Part shown: positions 1 through 12,038 of the stretch, one piece after another | Layout of the letters: the number at the start of each line of letters is the position of its first letter | Position numbering within the stretch: position 1 is the first letter of the stretch | Origin: Snodgrassella alvi | GTDB lineage: Bacteria > Pseudomonadota > Gammaproteobacteria > Burkholderiales > Neisseriaceae | Direction of reading: 5' to 3' | DNA length: 64,000 nt | NCBI RefSeq assembly: GCF_040741455.2 | Contig: NZ_CP160328.2 | Location: 1,863,701-1,927,700, forward strand | Made by a program: the position numbers and the translations under genes | The notes under the pieces: generated by a model | What the model was told of the DNA's origin: nothing | What the model saw: only the letters and a program-made list of their open reading frames with translations | Database searches by the model: none

Positions 1-885
<885 letters not shown>

Positions 886-959
886 GAGAAAAGAAGAGGG
901 TTATTCGCATTCACACTTATCGGTAAACTGAAAAGATGCGAGAAGAGACTGAATAAACT

Positions 960-1036
<77 letters not shown>

Positions 1037-1052
1037 CTTATTTAAGAAGAGA

Positions 1053-1128
1053 GGGGGCATAGCTCAGTTGGTAGAGCACCTGCTTTGCAAGCAGGGGGTC
1101 ATCGGTTCGATCCCGTTTGCCTCCACCA
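1053..1128 (+). tRNA. alaT: tRNA-Ala (TGC)
   Basis: A 76-base tRNA with CCA encoded. The acceptor GGGGGCA pairs with TGCCTCC with one G.U pair, the anticodon TGC is at 1086-1088, and the T loop ttcgatc is present. It lies 16 bases after tRNA-Ile and is processed from the same rrn transcript. Confidence 0.97.
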
Positions 1129-1209
1129 CACTTTACTTTGGAAATTAAATTGAGTTTATCTGGAAGCAGATGAAGCGGAAGCTGAATTTAATTTGCGAAG
1201 TAACGCATC

Positions 1210-1222
1210 GATCTTTAACAAA
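1210..1222 (+). promoter_or_regulatory. boxA-like antitermination element in the 16S-23S spacer
   Basis: The stretch gatctttaacaa resembles the rrn boxA core (gctctttaacaa in E. coli). It lies about 230 bases before the 23S gene, the usual place for a second Nus/antitermination site. The rest of the 1129-1451 spacer holds no gene; short open frames there are chance. Confidence 0.6.
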
Positions 1223-1451
1223 TTGGAAAGCCGAAATCAACAAACAAAGATTGAGGCATGGAAGCAGAGTCTGGAGACGGATGAAGTGGAAGTGCTGAAA
1301 GAATTGGGTGATGATTGTATCGCTGAGCAACGAAGACAAAAGGCGTTGTTCAGACAACCAAGAAGTAAGCTTTATGAGAGTAGGGAGCTTAAGTCATGAT
1401 TACAGGTCAACGGTAGTTGTGATGAAGTCAAGAGGTTCTTGAAATGATAGA

Positions 1452-4337
<2,886 letters not shown>

Positions 4338-4449
4338 TCTATCATTTGAAGGACTTCGCACGCAGAAGATGTGCAAGGTAAATGATAAAGCTTACTGATG
4401 AGAATACAAGCATCACCAAGATTAAGGCTTTCTGATTTGACAGTTTAAA

Positions 4450-4564
4450 GTCTGGCGGCCATAGCGGGTTGGTCCCACGCCTTCCCATCCCGAACAGGAC
4501 CGTGAAACGACCTAGCGCCGATGATAGTATGGATGCCCATGTGAAAGTAGGACACCGCCAGACA
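4450..4564 (+). rRNA. rrf: 5S ribosomal RNA
   Basis: About 115 bases. The terminal helix tctggcgg pairs with ccgccaga, and the internal cccatcccgaacagg segment is typical of 5S loops B and C. It follows the 23S gene by about 110 bases and closes the rrn operon. The ends may be off by one or two bases. Confidence 0.95.
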
Positions 4565-4576
4565 CCCATTAAAAAG

Positions 4577-4607
4577 AACCCAGTAGATAGTCTACTGGGT
4601 TTTTTGC
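4577..4607 (+). terminator. Rho-independent terminator of the rrn operon
   Basis: A perfect 11-bp stem (aacccagtaga / tctactgggtt) with a 3-base loop is followed by a T run. It lies 13 bases after 5S. Confidence 0.92.
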
Positions 4608-4629
4608 TTTGTGCTGAATGAGAAACTGG

Positions 4630-4842
4630 TTAAGACAAACCAGCGAACCCCTGCTGCCGTAGGGCTTCGTACACTACGATGGCCGCTGCGTTGGATAGAT
4701 TCAATGAGCGGATATGGGAAGTCTGAGGGATACGCAGGCAGTGATCTGCTCTGGCCTGTGCGAACTCCTGCGGCAGGCCGGTCGTTTCGCGGCCGAAGAG
4801 GAAATAGATTGCTTGCCTGCTGTTGCTGTAGTCAAATCCTGT
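4630..4842 (-). pseudogene. trmL: C-terminal remnant of tRNA (cytidine(34)-2'-O)-methyltransferase
   Basis: Reading the minus strand from 4842 down to the stop at 4630-4632 gives about 70 residues. They contain [10 protein letters not shown] and then [19 protein letters not shown], the cofactor-binding and knot motifs at the end of the SPOUT methyltransferase TrmL (about 155 residues when whole). There is no start codon and the first half of the protein is absent. Homology stops at about 4842, exactly where base composition drops into an AT-rich block. TrmL methylates the wobble base of tRNA-Leu. This fragment lacks the N-terminal half of the fold and should be inactive. A full copy probably exists elsewhere (inference). 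Confidence 0.85.
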
Positions 4843-4967
4843 GTGGGGACGGGTATAATTAGTATAAAATTATTAGGTATATATTTACTCATAACTGTTT
4901 CTAAATCAGGGAAAGTTGTTCTTTATTTGTTTGATATCTGATTTAATCAAGATAAATAATCTATATG

Positions 4968-4996
4968 TTGATGGTATTGACAGTTATATATAAAAT
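4968..4996 (+). promoter_or_regulatory. Candidate sigma-70 promoter for the HAD-UbiA gene
   Basis: TTGATG at 4968-4973 and TAAAAT at 4991-4996 are 17 bases apart, about 34 bases before the GTG start at 5030. An overlapping TTGACA at 4977 has no -10 box at a usable distance. The surroundings are very AT-rich, so chance matches are likely. Confidence 0.4.
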
Positions 4997-5029
4997 TATT
5001 TTTTTTGTTTGATTTGTTAAGGAAAAATA

Positions 5030-6460
5030 GTGCAAGAATCTAGTCATCCACTTGTAGTGGATTTAGATGGAACTTTAATTCTGACTGATTCGTTACATGA
5101 AACTTTAATAGCCTTGATTAAGATAAAACCTTATGTAATTTTTAAACTGATCAAGTTATGTTTTCATAGCAAGGTAGAATTAAAAAAATTTGTTTATGAG
5201 CAGACAGGTTATCGTGCTGAACAAATGCCTTATCGCCAAGAACTACTCGAATATATTTGGCATGAAAAACAAAATGGAAGAAAAATCTATCTAGCCACTG
5301 CTGCATATGAGGGTATTGCAGAAAAAACAGCTAACTATCTTCAATGTTTCGATGATGTTATTGCTACTAATTCTAGGCAAAATCTAAAAGGTATTAATAA
5401 ACTCAATGCCATACAGGAAAAGATTGGTCAAGAATTTGTTTATGCTGGTGATAATGTTGCTGATTTAGTAATCTGGAAGGAAGCATGTGGTGCAATTGTA
5501 GTAGGAAAAAAAGTAAATCAATTAACTCTCAAGATTCAACAATCTGGAACACCTGTTTTAAAGAAATGGGAAAATACTGGTTTTAGCATCAATACTTGGA
5601 TGAAAGCGATTCGCATACATCAATGGCTAAAAAATATTTTACTTTTTGTTCCTCTGTTAACTGCTTTTCAATTCTTTGATTTGCATAAATTATTTACAAC
5701 TTTTGTCGGATTTGTGGCTTTTTCTTTAGGTGCATCAGCAACTTATATCCTTAACGATTTATGGGACATAGAAAATGATCGTGTCCATAGTAATAAAATG
5801 CAGCGCCCTTTTGCATCGGGAAAGTTATCAATCGTACAAGGTATAACAGCCAGTCTAGTACTATTAATCATTGCTGCTATTATTGCTATCAATATTTCTT
5901 GGATGTTTTTTAGTGTTTTTTTATTATATTTATTGATAACTACTATATATAGTTTGAGATTAAAACAAATTATATTGCTTGATATTATAATTTTGTCTGT
6001 TCTGTATACCATCCGAATTTTTGCTGGAGGTGTGGTTACAAATATTGATTTAAGCTATCCGCTTTTAGCTTTTTCAATTTCTATTTTTTTAAGTCTAGCT
6101 ACAGTTAAACGTTGTACTGAGCTGATTGCTATGCCAGATGAAAAAAAAGTAATTGCTGGTAGGGGGTATATTAAATCTGATTTGGATATACTTTGGCCTT
6201 TGGGTATAAGTACCTATATCGGAGCCATTATTCTATTTGGTCTATACATCACTGCGTCTGAAACAATTGTTCTTTATCATGTCCCCGCTTTATTGTGGTT
6301 GGTGCAGCTCCTCATGATTTATTTGATAGGTAACTTATGGATGATGACAAAACGTGGTTTGATGAATGAAGATCCAATTGTTTTTTTAATTCAGGATAAA
6401 AAAAGCCTAGCTTTGCTGGCTTTAATTGTAGGTATCATATTATTGGCTAGATATTTATAA
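5030..6460 (+). CDS. HAD-phosphatase / UbiA prenyltransferase fusion protein
   Basis: 476 residues. Residues 1-165 form a HAD-like domain with motif I DLDGT at 11-15 and a late GDN acidic motif near 140. Residues 185-476 form a UbiA-type integral membrane prenyltransferase with about eight helices and the Mg-diphosphate motif NDLWDIEND at 242-250. Fusions of this kind are related to decaprenyl-phosphate phosphoribosyltransferase, which moves phosphoribose from PRPP to a polyprenyl phosphate while the HAD part could remove the 5' phosphate. The substrate here is inferred from family only. The start is GTG at 5030, preceded by aagga with good spacing. Base composition is far more AT-rich than the housekeeping genes, which suggests transfer. 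DprE1/DprE2-type epimerases, common partners of this family, are absent nearby. Confidence 0.8.
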   Translation: MQESSHPLVVDLDGTLILTDSLHETLIALIKIKPYVIFKLIKLCFHSKVELKKFVYEQTGYRAEQMPYRQELLEYIWHEKQNGRKIYLATAAYEGIAEKTANYLQCFDDVIATNSRQNLKGINKLNAIQEKIGQEFVYAGDNVADLVIWKEACGAIVVGKKVNQLTLKIQQSGTPVLKKWENTGFSINTWMKAIRIHQWLKNILLFVPLLTAFQFFDLHKLFTTFVGFVAFSLGASATYILNDLWDIENDRVHSNKMQRPFASGKLSIVQGITASLVLLIIAAIIAINISWMFFSVFLLYLLITTIYSLRLKQIILLDIIILSVLYTIRIFAGGVVTNIDLSYPLLAFSISIFLSLATVKRCTELIAMPDEKKVIAGRGYIKSDLDILWPLGISTYIGAIILFGLYITASETIVLYHVPALLWLVQLLMIYLIGNLWMMTKRGLMNEDPIVFLIQDKKSLALLALIVGIILLARYL

Positions 6461-6777
6461 ATTTAGAAAGTGGAAGAGTTGCAGAAATATTTTCTACTTG
6501 CTGTTATTAATTCTAGAATAGGGTTATAAGCCATTTTAGTACATTTCAATTCCGGACTATTTGTTTAGCAGGTTCATACTGGATTCAATATACTTGGCGT
6601 ATCATTTTTGATGATTTTGTATAACACACCTATTCAAAGTATTGTTCGCGAACGTTGATTAAAAGTTTATGTTAGATACTGGTAAGATAATTCGATAATT
6701 TGTATGAATTCTGTCTAGTACCGATATTGAGTGATATGTGCCGATTGTAATAATCTTAAAGATTCGGATAAAAATCG
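6461..6777 (+). other. AT-rich spacer without a recognisable gene
   Basis: A 317-base gap inside the AT-rich island. No open frame of useful length, terminator or strong promoter stands out. It may hold the promoter of the following membrane-protein gene or eroded sequence. Confidence 0.5.
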
Positions 6778-9105
6778 ATGAACCAAAATAAAATTAACCT
6801 TAAACAGGCTCTGTTATTTTCTACATTATATGCTATTACTGTTATAACTATTTGTTGTTTGTTTCAGAACGATTTTTTTTGTGTTGATGATGCCGAATTT
6901 GAAATGCTGGGTTTTTTCAGACAGATGGGTCATATATGGTCACAGGGTAAAATACCTTTAATTGTTGATTCGATGTATTTTGGCGGTAATGAAGTGATTG
7001 ATTTAGATAGAGGAATTTTTTTGCCGCAAAATATTCTCGTTTCTCTCATTACTTCCAAGTTTGATGATATTCAGTTACCTGGACGGGTATTAGCTTTCAT
7101 TAATATTGTATTAGTATGCCTTTCGTCTTTGTCTATTGCTAAAACGTTCAAACTGCAAAATTGTTATGCTTATGCATTTGCTAGTTTAGCTGTGATTCAG
7201 CCAATTTTTCTTTATCAGTATTTAGGTGCATGGTGGAATGCAGCTAGTGGGCAGGCTTGGGCCATGGTTTCTATTGCCACTTTTTTGTTACTTCTAAATC
7301 ATTTTTCTAAAACAAATATTGTTTTAAATTTTATTTCAGTCATTTTTTTGTTAGCAGCTGGCTGGCCACATGGTGTCATCGGTTACGTTGTTTTTGTTGT
7401 AGTCAGTGTAGCTTATCAACTGAAACAATCTAATGGATTGCAAAAAGCATTTTATTTAAGTTTACCTACCGTTTTGGCTTTTATTTTTGCTTTTCCTATT
7501 TATTCTGAATATATTTTTTCTCATGAGTTAATTAACCGAGTTAGTGGATTTGATAACCAAAATAAAGCTTTTATACCGTCTTGGGCAACAATCATTATGG
7601 GTTTTTTCCCTACATTTTATGATTACATGACTTATTTTAGCTATAAATTAATACTCATTCCTTTAGGTTTTTCAACTTTATTCGTACCAATAGTTTTTTT
7701 TTACTACAATGTGAAATCATTATGGCAAAAAAATGACAATTTAAAAATATTTTTGACTTTAATGATTGCGTTTTTTGTTTTGTCACAAATGCCCAGTCAG
7801 TTTGGACCTTTTCGCTGGCCTTTTCGCTTTTTACCTTTTCTAAGTTTATTTGAGTGTTTAGCTGTATTCTATATTTTGCAATTTGCTCAAGGTATAAATG
7901 AGAAAGGTATAAAATTAAATAAAAAAATTTCTTTTGTTTTATACATTATCTTGGGCTGTTTTTTTCTTGGATTACCTTTTTATGCCGGATTTGATACATT
8001 CGCGCTGATTTTATGTTTTATATTAATTTTATTTTTATTGGAGCGCGATTCATTTTTTTTAAATAAAAGTATTTTGGCAAATTTGAATAAGAAATATTTG
8101 TGTTTTATTCTTTTATCGTCAATATTTGTTTTTTTTAATTCTTGGAATCTCCATCCTATTTTTGTTGTGTTGCAGATTTTTTCAATTTGGTTACTTTTAT
8201 TGAGCCCTATGTTTATAAAGAGAAAAAGCTCATTTTCAATGGTAGGGTTAAGTTTATTAATACTATTAATTATATTAAATGGATTGCCAACTTTGGGTGG
8301 CTATTATTCGAGACATACTGATTTAGCAGAGCAAATTAGTTTACCTAAAAATGTCAATTTGGAAGGCTATGTTTTATCGCTTCCAGATAATACTAATTTA
8401 AATCAGATTAGACAATTTAATGATATTGCTTCTGCTCTGTTTGGTTTTTATGGTATTAAATCAATAAATGGTTATACTCCGGTTGGTAATAAAAGATTAG
8501 ATAAGATTCTGCCTGCAAATCAAACTTCGCATGGTATTTTCAAGCCTGAGATGTCTTTAAAGAATATTTTGCAATTATCTGACAAATCTCATGTTTGCCA
8601 GGCTGAGTTGATGCGTATTAGCACAATTATTGTAGATGAAGCTAAATATTCTGCTTTTAGTTCTCAGTTTAAGCAATGTGGATACACTGTGGTTCAATTT
8701 GCAGGAAGTAGGCATGATCTTTATGTTTCTTTACCGTTAGACAAAACTATAGGATGGAACAGAAATTCTCCTTTTGTATTTCCTAATATTGCGGGCGTTA
8801 ATGTTTTATCACATCAGAATAATATTGATTTAATTAGAATCCCAGAACATAAAGAGGTGTTAACTCTTATTTTTCCTCGCTTATGGTGGTTTGGTTATAC
8901 TGCAAAAATTAACGATCACTCTTTACCTGTTGTTGCGGATGATTCAGGATCTTTAGTGCAAGTTTCAGTCCCACCACAATGGAATGGTGTGTTAAAGCTT
9001 AGTTATTTTCCTGTTACTTGGCGCTATGTTTGGGTTTTACCTTTGGTTGCCATGTTTGCGCTAATTTTATTATTGATATTTAATAGAGATATGAAATTTA
9101 GGTAG
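6778..9105 (+). CDS. Large polytopic membrane protein, possibly GT-C / YfhO-like
   Basis: 775 residues. There are about 12 to 14 hydrophobic segments up to residue 510, an extracytoplasmic C-terminal region of about 220 residues, and one last helix at 748-770. The first large loop after helix 1 carries acidic DDAEFE (near residue 39), in the position where GT-C glycosyltransferases keep catalytic Asp/Glu residues. The layout resembles YfhO-type proteins, which use polyprenyl-linked sugars on the outer face of the inner membrane. This assignment rests on topology rather than a diagnostic motif. With the HAD-UbiA protein upstream it could form a lipid-linked sugar synthesis and transfer pair. 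The ATG at 6778 has no clear ribosome site. The gene is strongly AT-rich, with many TTT and ATT codons. Confidence 0.6.
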   Translation: MNQNKINLKQALLFSTLYAITVITICCLFQNDFFCVDDAEFEMLGFFRQMGHIWSQGKIPLIVDSMYFGGNEVIDLDRGIFLPQNILVSLITSKFDDIQLPGRVLAFINIVLVCLSSLSIAKTFKLQNCYAYAFASLAVIQPIFLYQYLGAWWNAASGQAWAMVSIATFLLLLNHFSKTNIVLNFISVIFLLAAGWPHGVIGYVVFVVVSVAYQLKQSNGLQKAFYLSLPTVLAFIFAFPIYSEYIFSHELINRVSGFDNQNKAFIPSWATIIMGFFPTFYDYMTYFSYKLILIPLGFSTLFVPIVFFYYNVKSLWQKNDNLKIFLTLMIAFFVLSQMPSQFGPFRWPFRFLPFLSLFECLAVFYILQFAQGINEKGIKLNKKISFVLYIILGCFFLGLPFYAGFDTFALILCFILILFLLERDSFFLNKSILANLNKKYLCFILLSSIFVFFNSWNLHPIFVVLQIFSIWLLLLSPMFIKRKSSFSMVGLSLLILLIILNGLPTLGGYYSRHTDLAEQISLPKNVNLEGYVLSLPDNTNLNQIRQFNDIASALFGFYGIKSINGYTPVGNKRLDKILPANQTSHGIFKPEMSLKNILQLSDKSHVCQAELMRISTIIVDEAKYSAFSSQFKQCGYTVVQFAGSRHDLYVSLPLDKTIGWNRNSPFVFPNIAGVNVLSHQNNIDLIRIPEHKEVLTLIFPRLWWFGYTAKINDHSLPVVADDSGSLVQVSVPPQWNGVLKLSYFPVTWRYVWVLPLVAMFALILLLIFNRDMKFR

Positions 9106-9175
9106 AATATTGAATTTTTGTTAGAATTTAATATTCTGATATATATTAAAGCTGGATAATACGTTTTTAATGTTT

Positions 9176-9217
9176 AAATGCACTTTATATTTTGATGTAA
9201 AGTGCATTTTTTCTTTT
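9176..9217 (+). terminator. Rho-independent terminator after the AT-rich island
   Basis: A perfect 12-bp stem, aaatgcacttta / taaagtgcattt, with a 10-base loop and a long T-rich tail. It lies 70 bases after the membrane-protein stop. Confidence 0.85.
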
Positions 9218-9430
9218 AATTTTTTTGGATATTAAACTATCAATTAACAACTTAATTTTAATATTGTTGGAAATAAATTTAAGTTATTAGTTTGATTTTT
9301 GGTTATAAATATGTAATCTATTTAAATAAATCATATATTTATATAATAAGTTCTTAATAATTAGTGTCAATAACATCAAATTCTGTTTTTAATTATTCTT
9401 TTTTGTCAATGAAAATCGTGTTTGTTAAGC

Positions 9431-9436
9431 TATAAT
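9431..9436 (+). promoter_or_regulatory. Candidate -10 box for the M20 hydrolase gene
   Basis: A consensus TATAAT lies about 35 bases before the preferred start codon. No good -35 box sits at 16-18 bases; TTGTCA at 9403 is 22 bases away. The remainder of 9218-9430 is AT-rich with no gene visible. Confidence 0.4.
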
Positions 9437-9471
9437 CCTTTCTTTTAAAGAATATGTGTAAGGGTATGTTT

Positions 9472-10659
9472 ATGAAAGCAGTTAGGGAAATGGTAGAGGC
9501 TGAATTGGATACTTTTGTTCAGTTGCGTCATGATATTCATCAACACCCTGAGCTGGCTTTTGCTGAAAATCGTACCAGTGATCTGGTTGCTGGTATGTTG
9601 GAGCAATGGGGTTATCAAGTTGAGCGAGGAATTGGAGGCACCGGTTTAGTTGCCCAGCTTCGTGTTGGTGATGGTTCAAAGAGTGTTGGTATTCGTGCTG
9701 ATATGGATGCCCTTCCGATTTTGGAAGAAAGTGGTGTGACGCATTCGAGTAAACATGAAGGGAAGATGCATGCCTGTGGTCATGATGGGCATACGACGAT
9801 GTTGTTGGCAGCAGCGAAAGTGCTGGCAAGTAGAAAGGCGTTTAATGGAACGCTGAATTTGATTTTTCAGCCGGCTGAAGAGTATGGTAAATCGGGTAGC
9901 GGCGCAATGCAGATGATTGCTGACGGCCTTTTTGAAAAATATCCGTGTGATGCGGTATATGGTATGCACAATATGCCTGGTTATCCTCAAGGTGAATTGC
10001 ATTTTTATGATGGCTGGATGATGGCTTCTTCTGATGTGGCTACGATTACGGTTAAAGGGGTAGGTGGTCACGGGGCGAAACCGCATAATACGCACGACCC
10101 TATTGTGGCTGCTTCTTCTATTGTGATGGCTTTGCAGACGATTGTGTCTCGTAATGTAAATCCGCTTGATTCAGCAGTGGTGACTGTGGGTATGTTCCAT
10201 GCAGGTGTAGCCAATAATGTGATACCGGAACAAGCTGAATTAAAGCTGACTGTGCGTTGTTTTAAGCCGGAAGTACGTAAGATGTTGCAGGAACGTATTG
10301 AGGCTATAGCTCATGCTCAGGCACAAAGTTTTAATGTGGTGGCTTCTGTGGATTATCAACATGGTTATGCTCCTGTATTTAACACGAGTAAGGAAACACA
10401 ATTTGCCCGTGATGTTGCCCGTGATGTGGTTGCAGAAGAAGATATTGTAGACCAGACGCAACCTATGGCTGGTAGTGAAGATTTTGCGTTTATGCTGGAA
10501 AAGTGTCCGGGAAGTTATTTATTTATTGGTAATGGTCTGAAGGAAAAGGATGCTGCTTCTGGTTTTGATCTGCATAATCCTTATTATGATTTTAATGATA
10601 AGAATATTGTTATTGGTGCCACTTACTGGGTAGCGCTGGCAGAACGATTTTTAAAATAA
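9472..10659 (+). CDS. M20 family amidohydrolase (hippurate / N-acyl-amino-acid hydrolase type)
   Basis: About 395 residues from ATG 9472, which has taaggg 7 bases upstream. In-frame ATGs at 9454 and 9466 are possible but less well placed. Metal-site motifs of peptidase family M20D are in order: ADMDALP, HACGHDGHT, QPAEE and a late AGSEDFAF. The family removes the acyl group from N-acyl amino acids such as hippurate or IAA conjugates, using a di-metal centre in the cytoplasm. The exact substrate cannot be read. The gene lies 39 bases before an MHS transporter, so uptake and hydrolysis of a shared substrate is likely. No signal peptide is visible. Confidence 0.9.
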   Translation: MKAVREMVEAELDTFVQLRHDIHQHPELAFAENRTSDLVAGMLEQWGYQVERGIGGTGLVAQLRVGDGSKSVGIRADMDALPILEESGVTHSSKHEGKMHACGHDGHTTMLLAAAKVLASRKAFNGTLNLIFQPAEEYGKSGSGAMQMIADGLFEKYPCDAVYGMHNMPGYPQGELHFYDGWMMASSDVATITVKGVGGHGAKPHNTHDPIVAASSIVMALQTIVSRNVNPLDSAVVTVGMFHAGVANNVIPEQAELKLTVRCFKPEVRKMLQERIEAIAHAQAQSFNVVASVDYQHGYAPVFNTSKETQFARDVARDVVAEEDIVDQTQPMAGSEDFAFMLEKCPGSYLFIGNGLKEKDAASGFDLHNPYYDFNDKNIVIGATYWVALAERFLK

Positions 10660-10698
10660 TTTTGTTTTGATTTTTTTATTTTATCAGGGAGTTTTAAT

Positions 10699-11979
10699 AT
10701 GAATACAGGCCAAGAGGCTGTTGAACACAAGAAGCCACCGGCGAAAGCGATAGCTGCGGCAGTAGCGGGTAATGCACTAGAATTTTACGATTTTATTATT
10801 TATTCGTTTTTCTCTGTTTATATTGCAAAGTCTTTTTTTCCAAATGATGATAAATTTATCAGCTTGCTGACTGCTGTGGCTGTTTATGGTGTAGGTTTTT
10901 TTACTCGTCCTCTTGGTGGACTGTTAATTGGTACTTATGCAGATAAAAAAGGGCGAAGAGCGGCCATGATTTTAACGGTAACGTTAATTACGATTGGTAC
11001 GCTGGGACTGGCTGCTACGCCTAGTTATGAAAGTATCGGTATTGCTGCACCAATTATTGTGCTGTTGGCTCGTCTAGTACAAGGTTTGGCGCTAGGTGGA
11101 GAGGTTGGTCCGGCTTCGTCTATGCTTATCGAATCAGCGCCTCCTAATCAACGCGCTTTTTATGCCAGCTGGCAAATGGCTAGTCAGGGTATTGCAGTGG
11201 CTGTAGGCGGAGTGGTGGGTTATGTTGTTTCTGCTACACTGAGTTCCGAGCAGTTGGCTAGTTGGGGATGGCGTATACCATTTCTGGTGAGTCTGGCATT
11301 AATTCCGATTGCCGTTTATATTCGCCGTGCTTTACCGGAAACTTTGGAAAAACCAGCCTATCATAGTGATTCTCAGATAATAAAGATAATATTCACGCGT
11401 TATCGAAAAGAGGTTATTCTGGGTATTTTAGCTTTGATGTCGACTGCTATTACGGCTCAGGTTGGCAATTATATGACTACTTTTGCTATTAATACGCTTG
11501 AGTTGAATCCGGCAGTTGCTCAAATTAGTACTGTTTTGGGCGGGGTAATGATGTTTCTGTTTTCTCTGCTAGCCGGTTTTCTGGCTGATAAATATGGGCG
11601 CAAAAGTATTATGCTCTGGCCACGTGTGGCTTTGATGTTGCTGATTGTGCCAATGTTTTATATGTTGGTAAAAACTGAAAGTGTGGCAATGTTGTTGCTG
11701 GTGACGATGACAGTTACGTTGTTAACAGGAATGAGTGGTGCCAGTAGTTTGGTGGCAATTCCAGAAATGATGCCGATTGCGTTGCGCGCAACGGGTGTAT
11801 CGTTAATTTATGCGATTGGCGTGACATTGTTCGGAGGTACGGCGCAGTTTGTGTTAACCTGGTTAATAGAGCATTTTGGTGCAGTCTCCCCTGCTTATTA
11901 TGTGGTGGTTACCAGTGTATTTTCTATCATAGCGATGTTGATGATGCCAGAAACGCGCCATGTTAATGTAAAAGATTGA
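10699..11979 (+). CDS. MFS transporter, metabolite:H+ symporter (MHS) family
   Basis: 426 residues with about 12 transmembrane helices. Family marks include GNALEFYDFIIYSFFS in helix 1, the loop 2-3 signature DKKGRRAAM, and the repeat DKYGRKS in the second half. MHS members (ShiA, ProP, KgtP and PcaT-like) import small organic acids, osmolytes or aromatic acids with protons. The start ATG follows agggag. It forms an apparent operon with the M20 hydrolase and probably imports that enzyme's substrate. It is closed by the terminator shared with tkt. Confidence 0.88.
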   Translation: MNTGQEAVEHKKPPAKAIAAAVAGNALEFYDFIIYSFFSVYIAKSFFPNDDKFISLLTAVAVYGVGFFTRPLGGLLIGTYADKKGRRAAMILTVTLITIGTLGLAATPSYESIGIAAPIIVLLARLVQGLALGGEVGPASSMLIESAPPNQRAFYASWQMASQGIAVAVGGVVGYVVSATLSSEQLASWGWRIPFLVSLALIPIAVYIRRALPETLEKPAYHSDSQIIKIIFTRYRKEVILGILALMSTAITAQVGNYMTTFAINTLELNPAVAQISTVLGGVMMFLFSLLAGFLADKYGRKSIMLWPRVALMLLIVPMFYMLVKTESVAMLLLVTMTVTLLTGMSGASSLVAIPEMMPIALRATGVSLIYAIGVTLFGGTAQFVLTWLIEHFGAVSPAYYVVVTSVFSIIAMLMMPETRHVNVKD

Positions 11980-11997
11980 TGGGAATTGATCTGATAT

Positions 11998-12028
11998 AAA
12001 AAAGCCAGCAATTACTGCTGGCTTTTTT
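11998..12028. terminator. Bidirectional terminator between the transporter gene and tkt
   Basis: The stem aaaaagccagca / tgctggcttttt has a 5-base loop and runs of A and T on the two flanks, so it can stop transcription from both convergent genes. Confidence 0.9.
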
Positions 12029-12038
12029 ACGAGTTGAT

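Noticed and set aside
4977-4982. Perfect TTGACA as the -35 box of the HAD-UbiA gene
   Set aside because: The bases 17 downstream are a T run with no -10 match. The overlapping TTGATG-N17-TAAAAT fits better.
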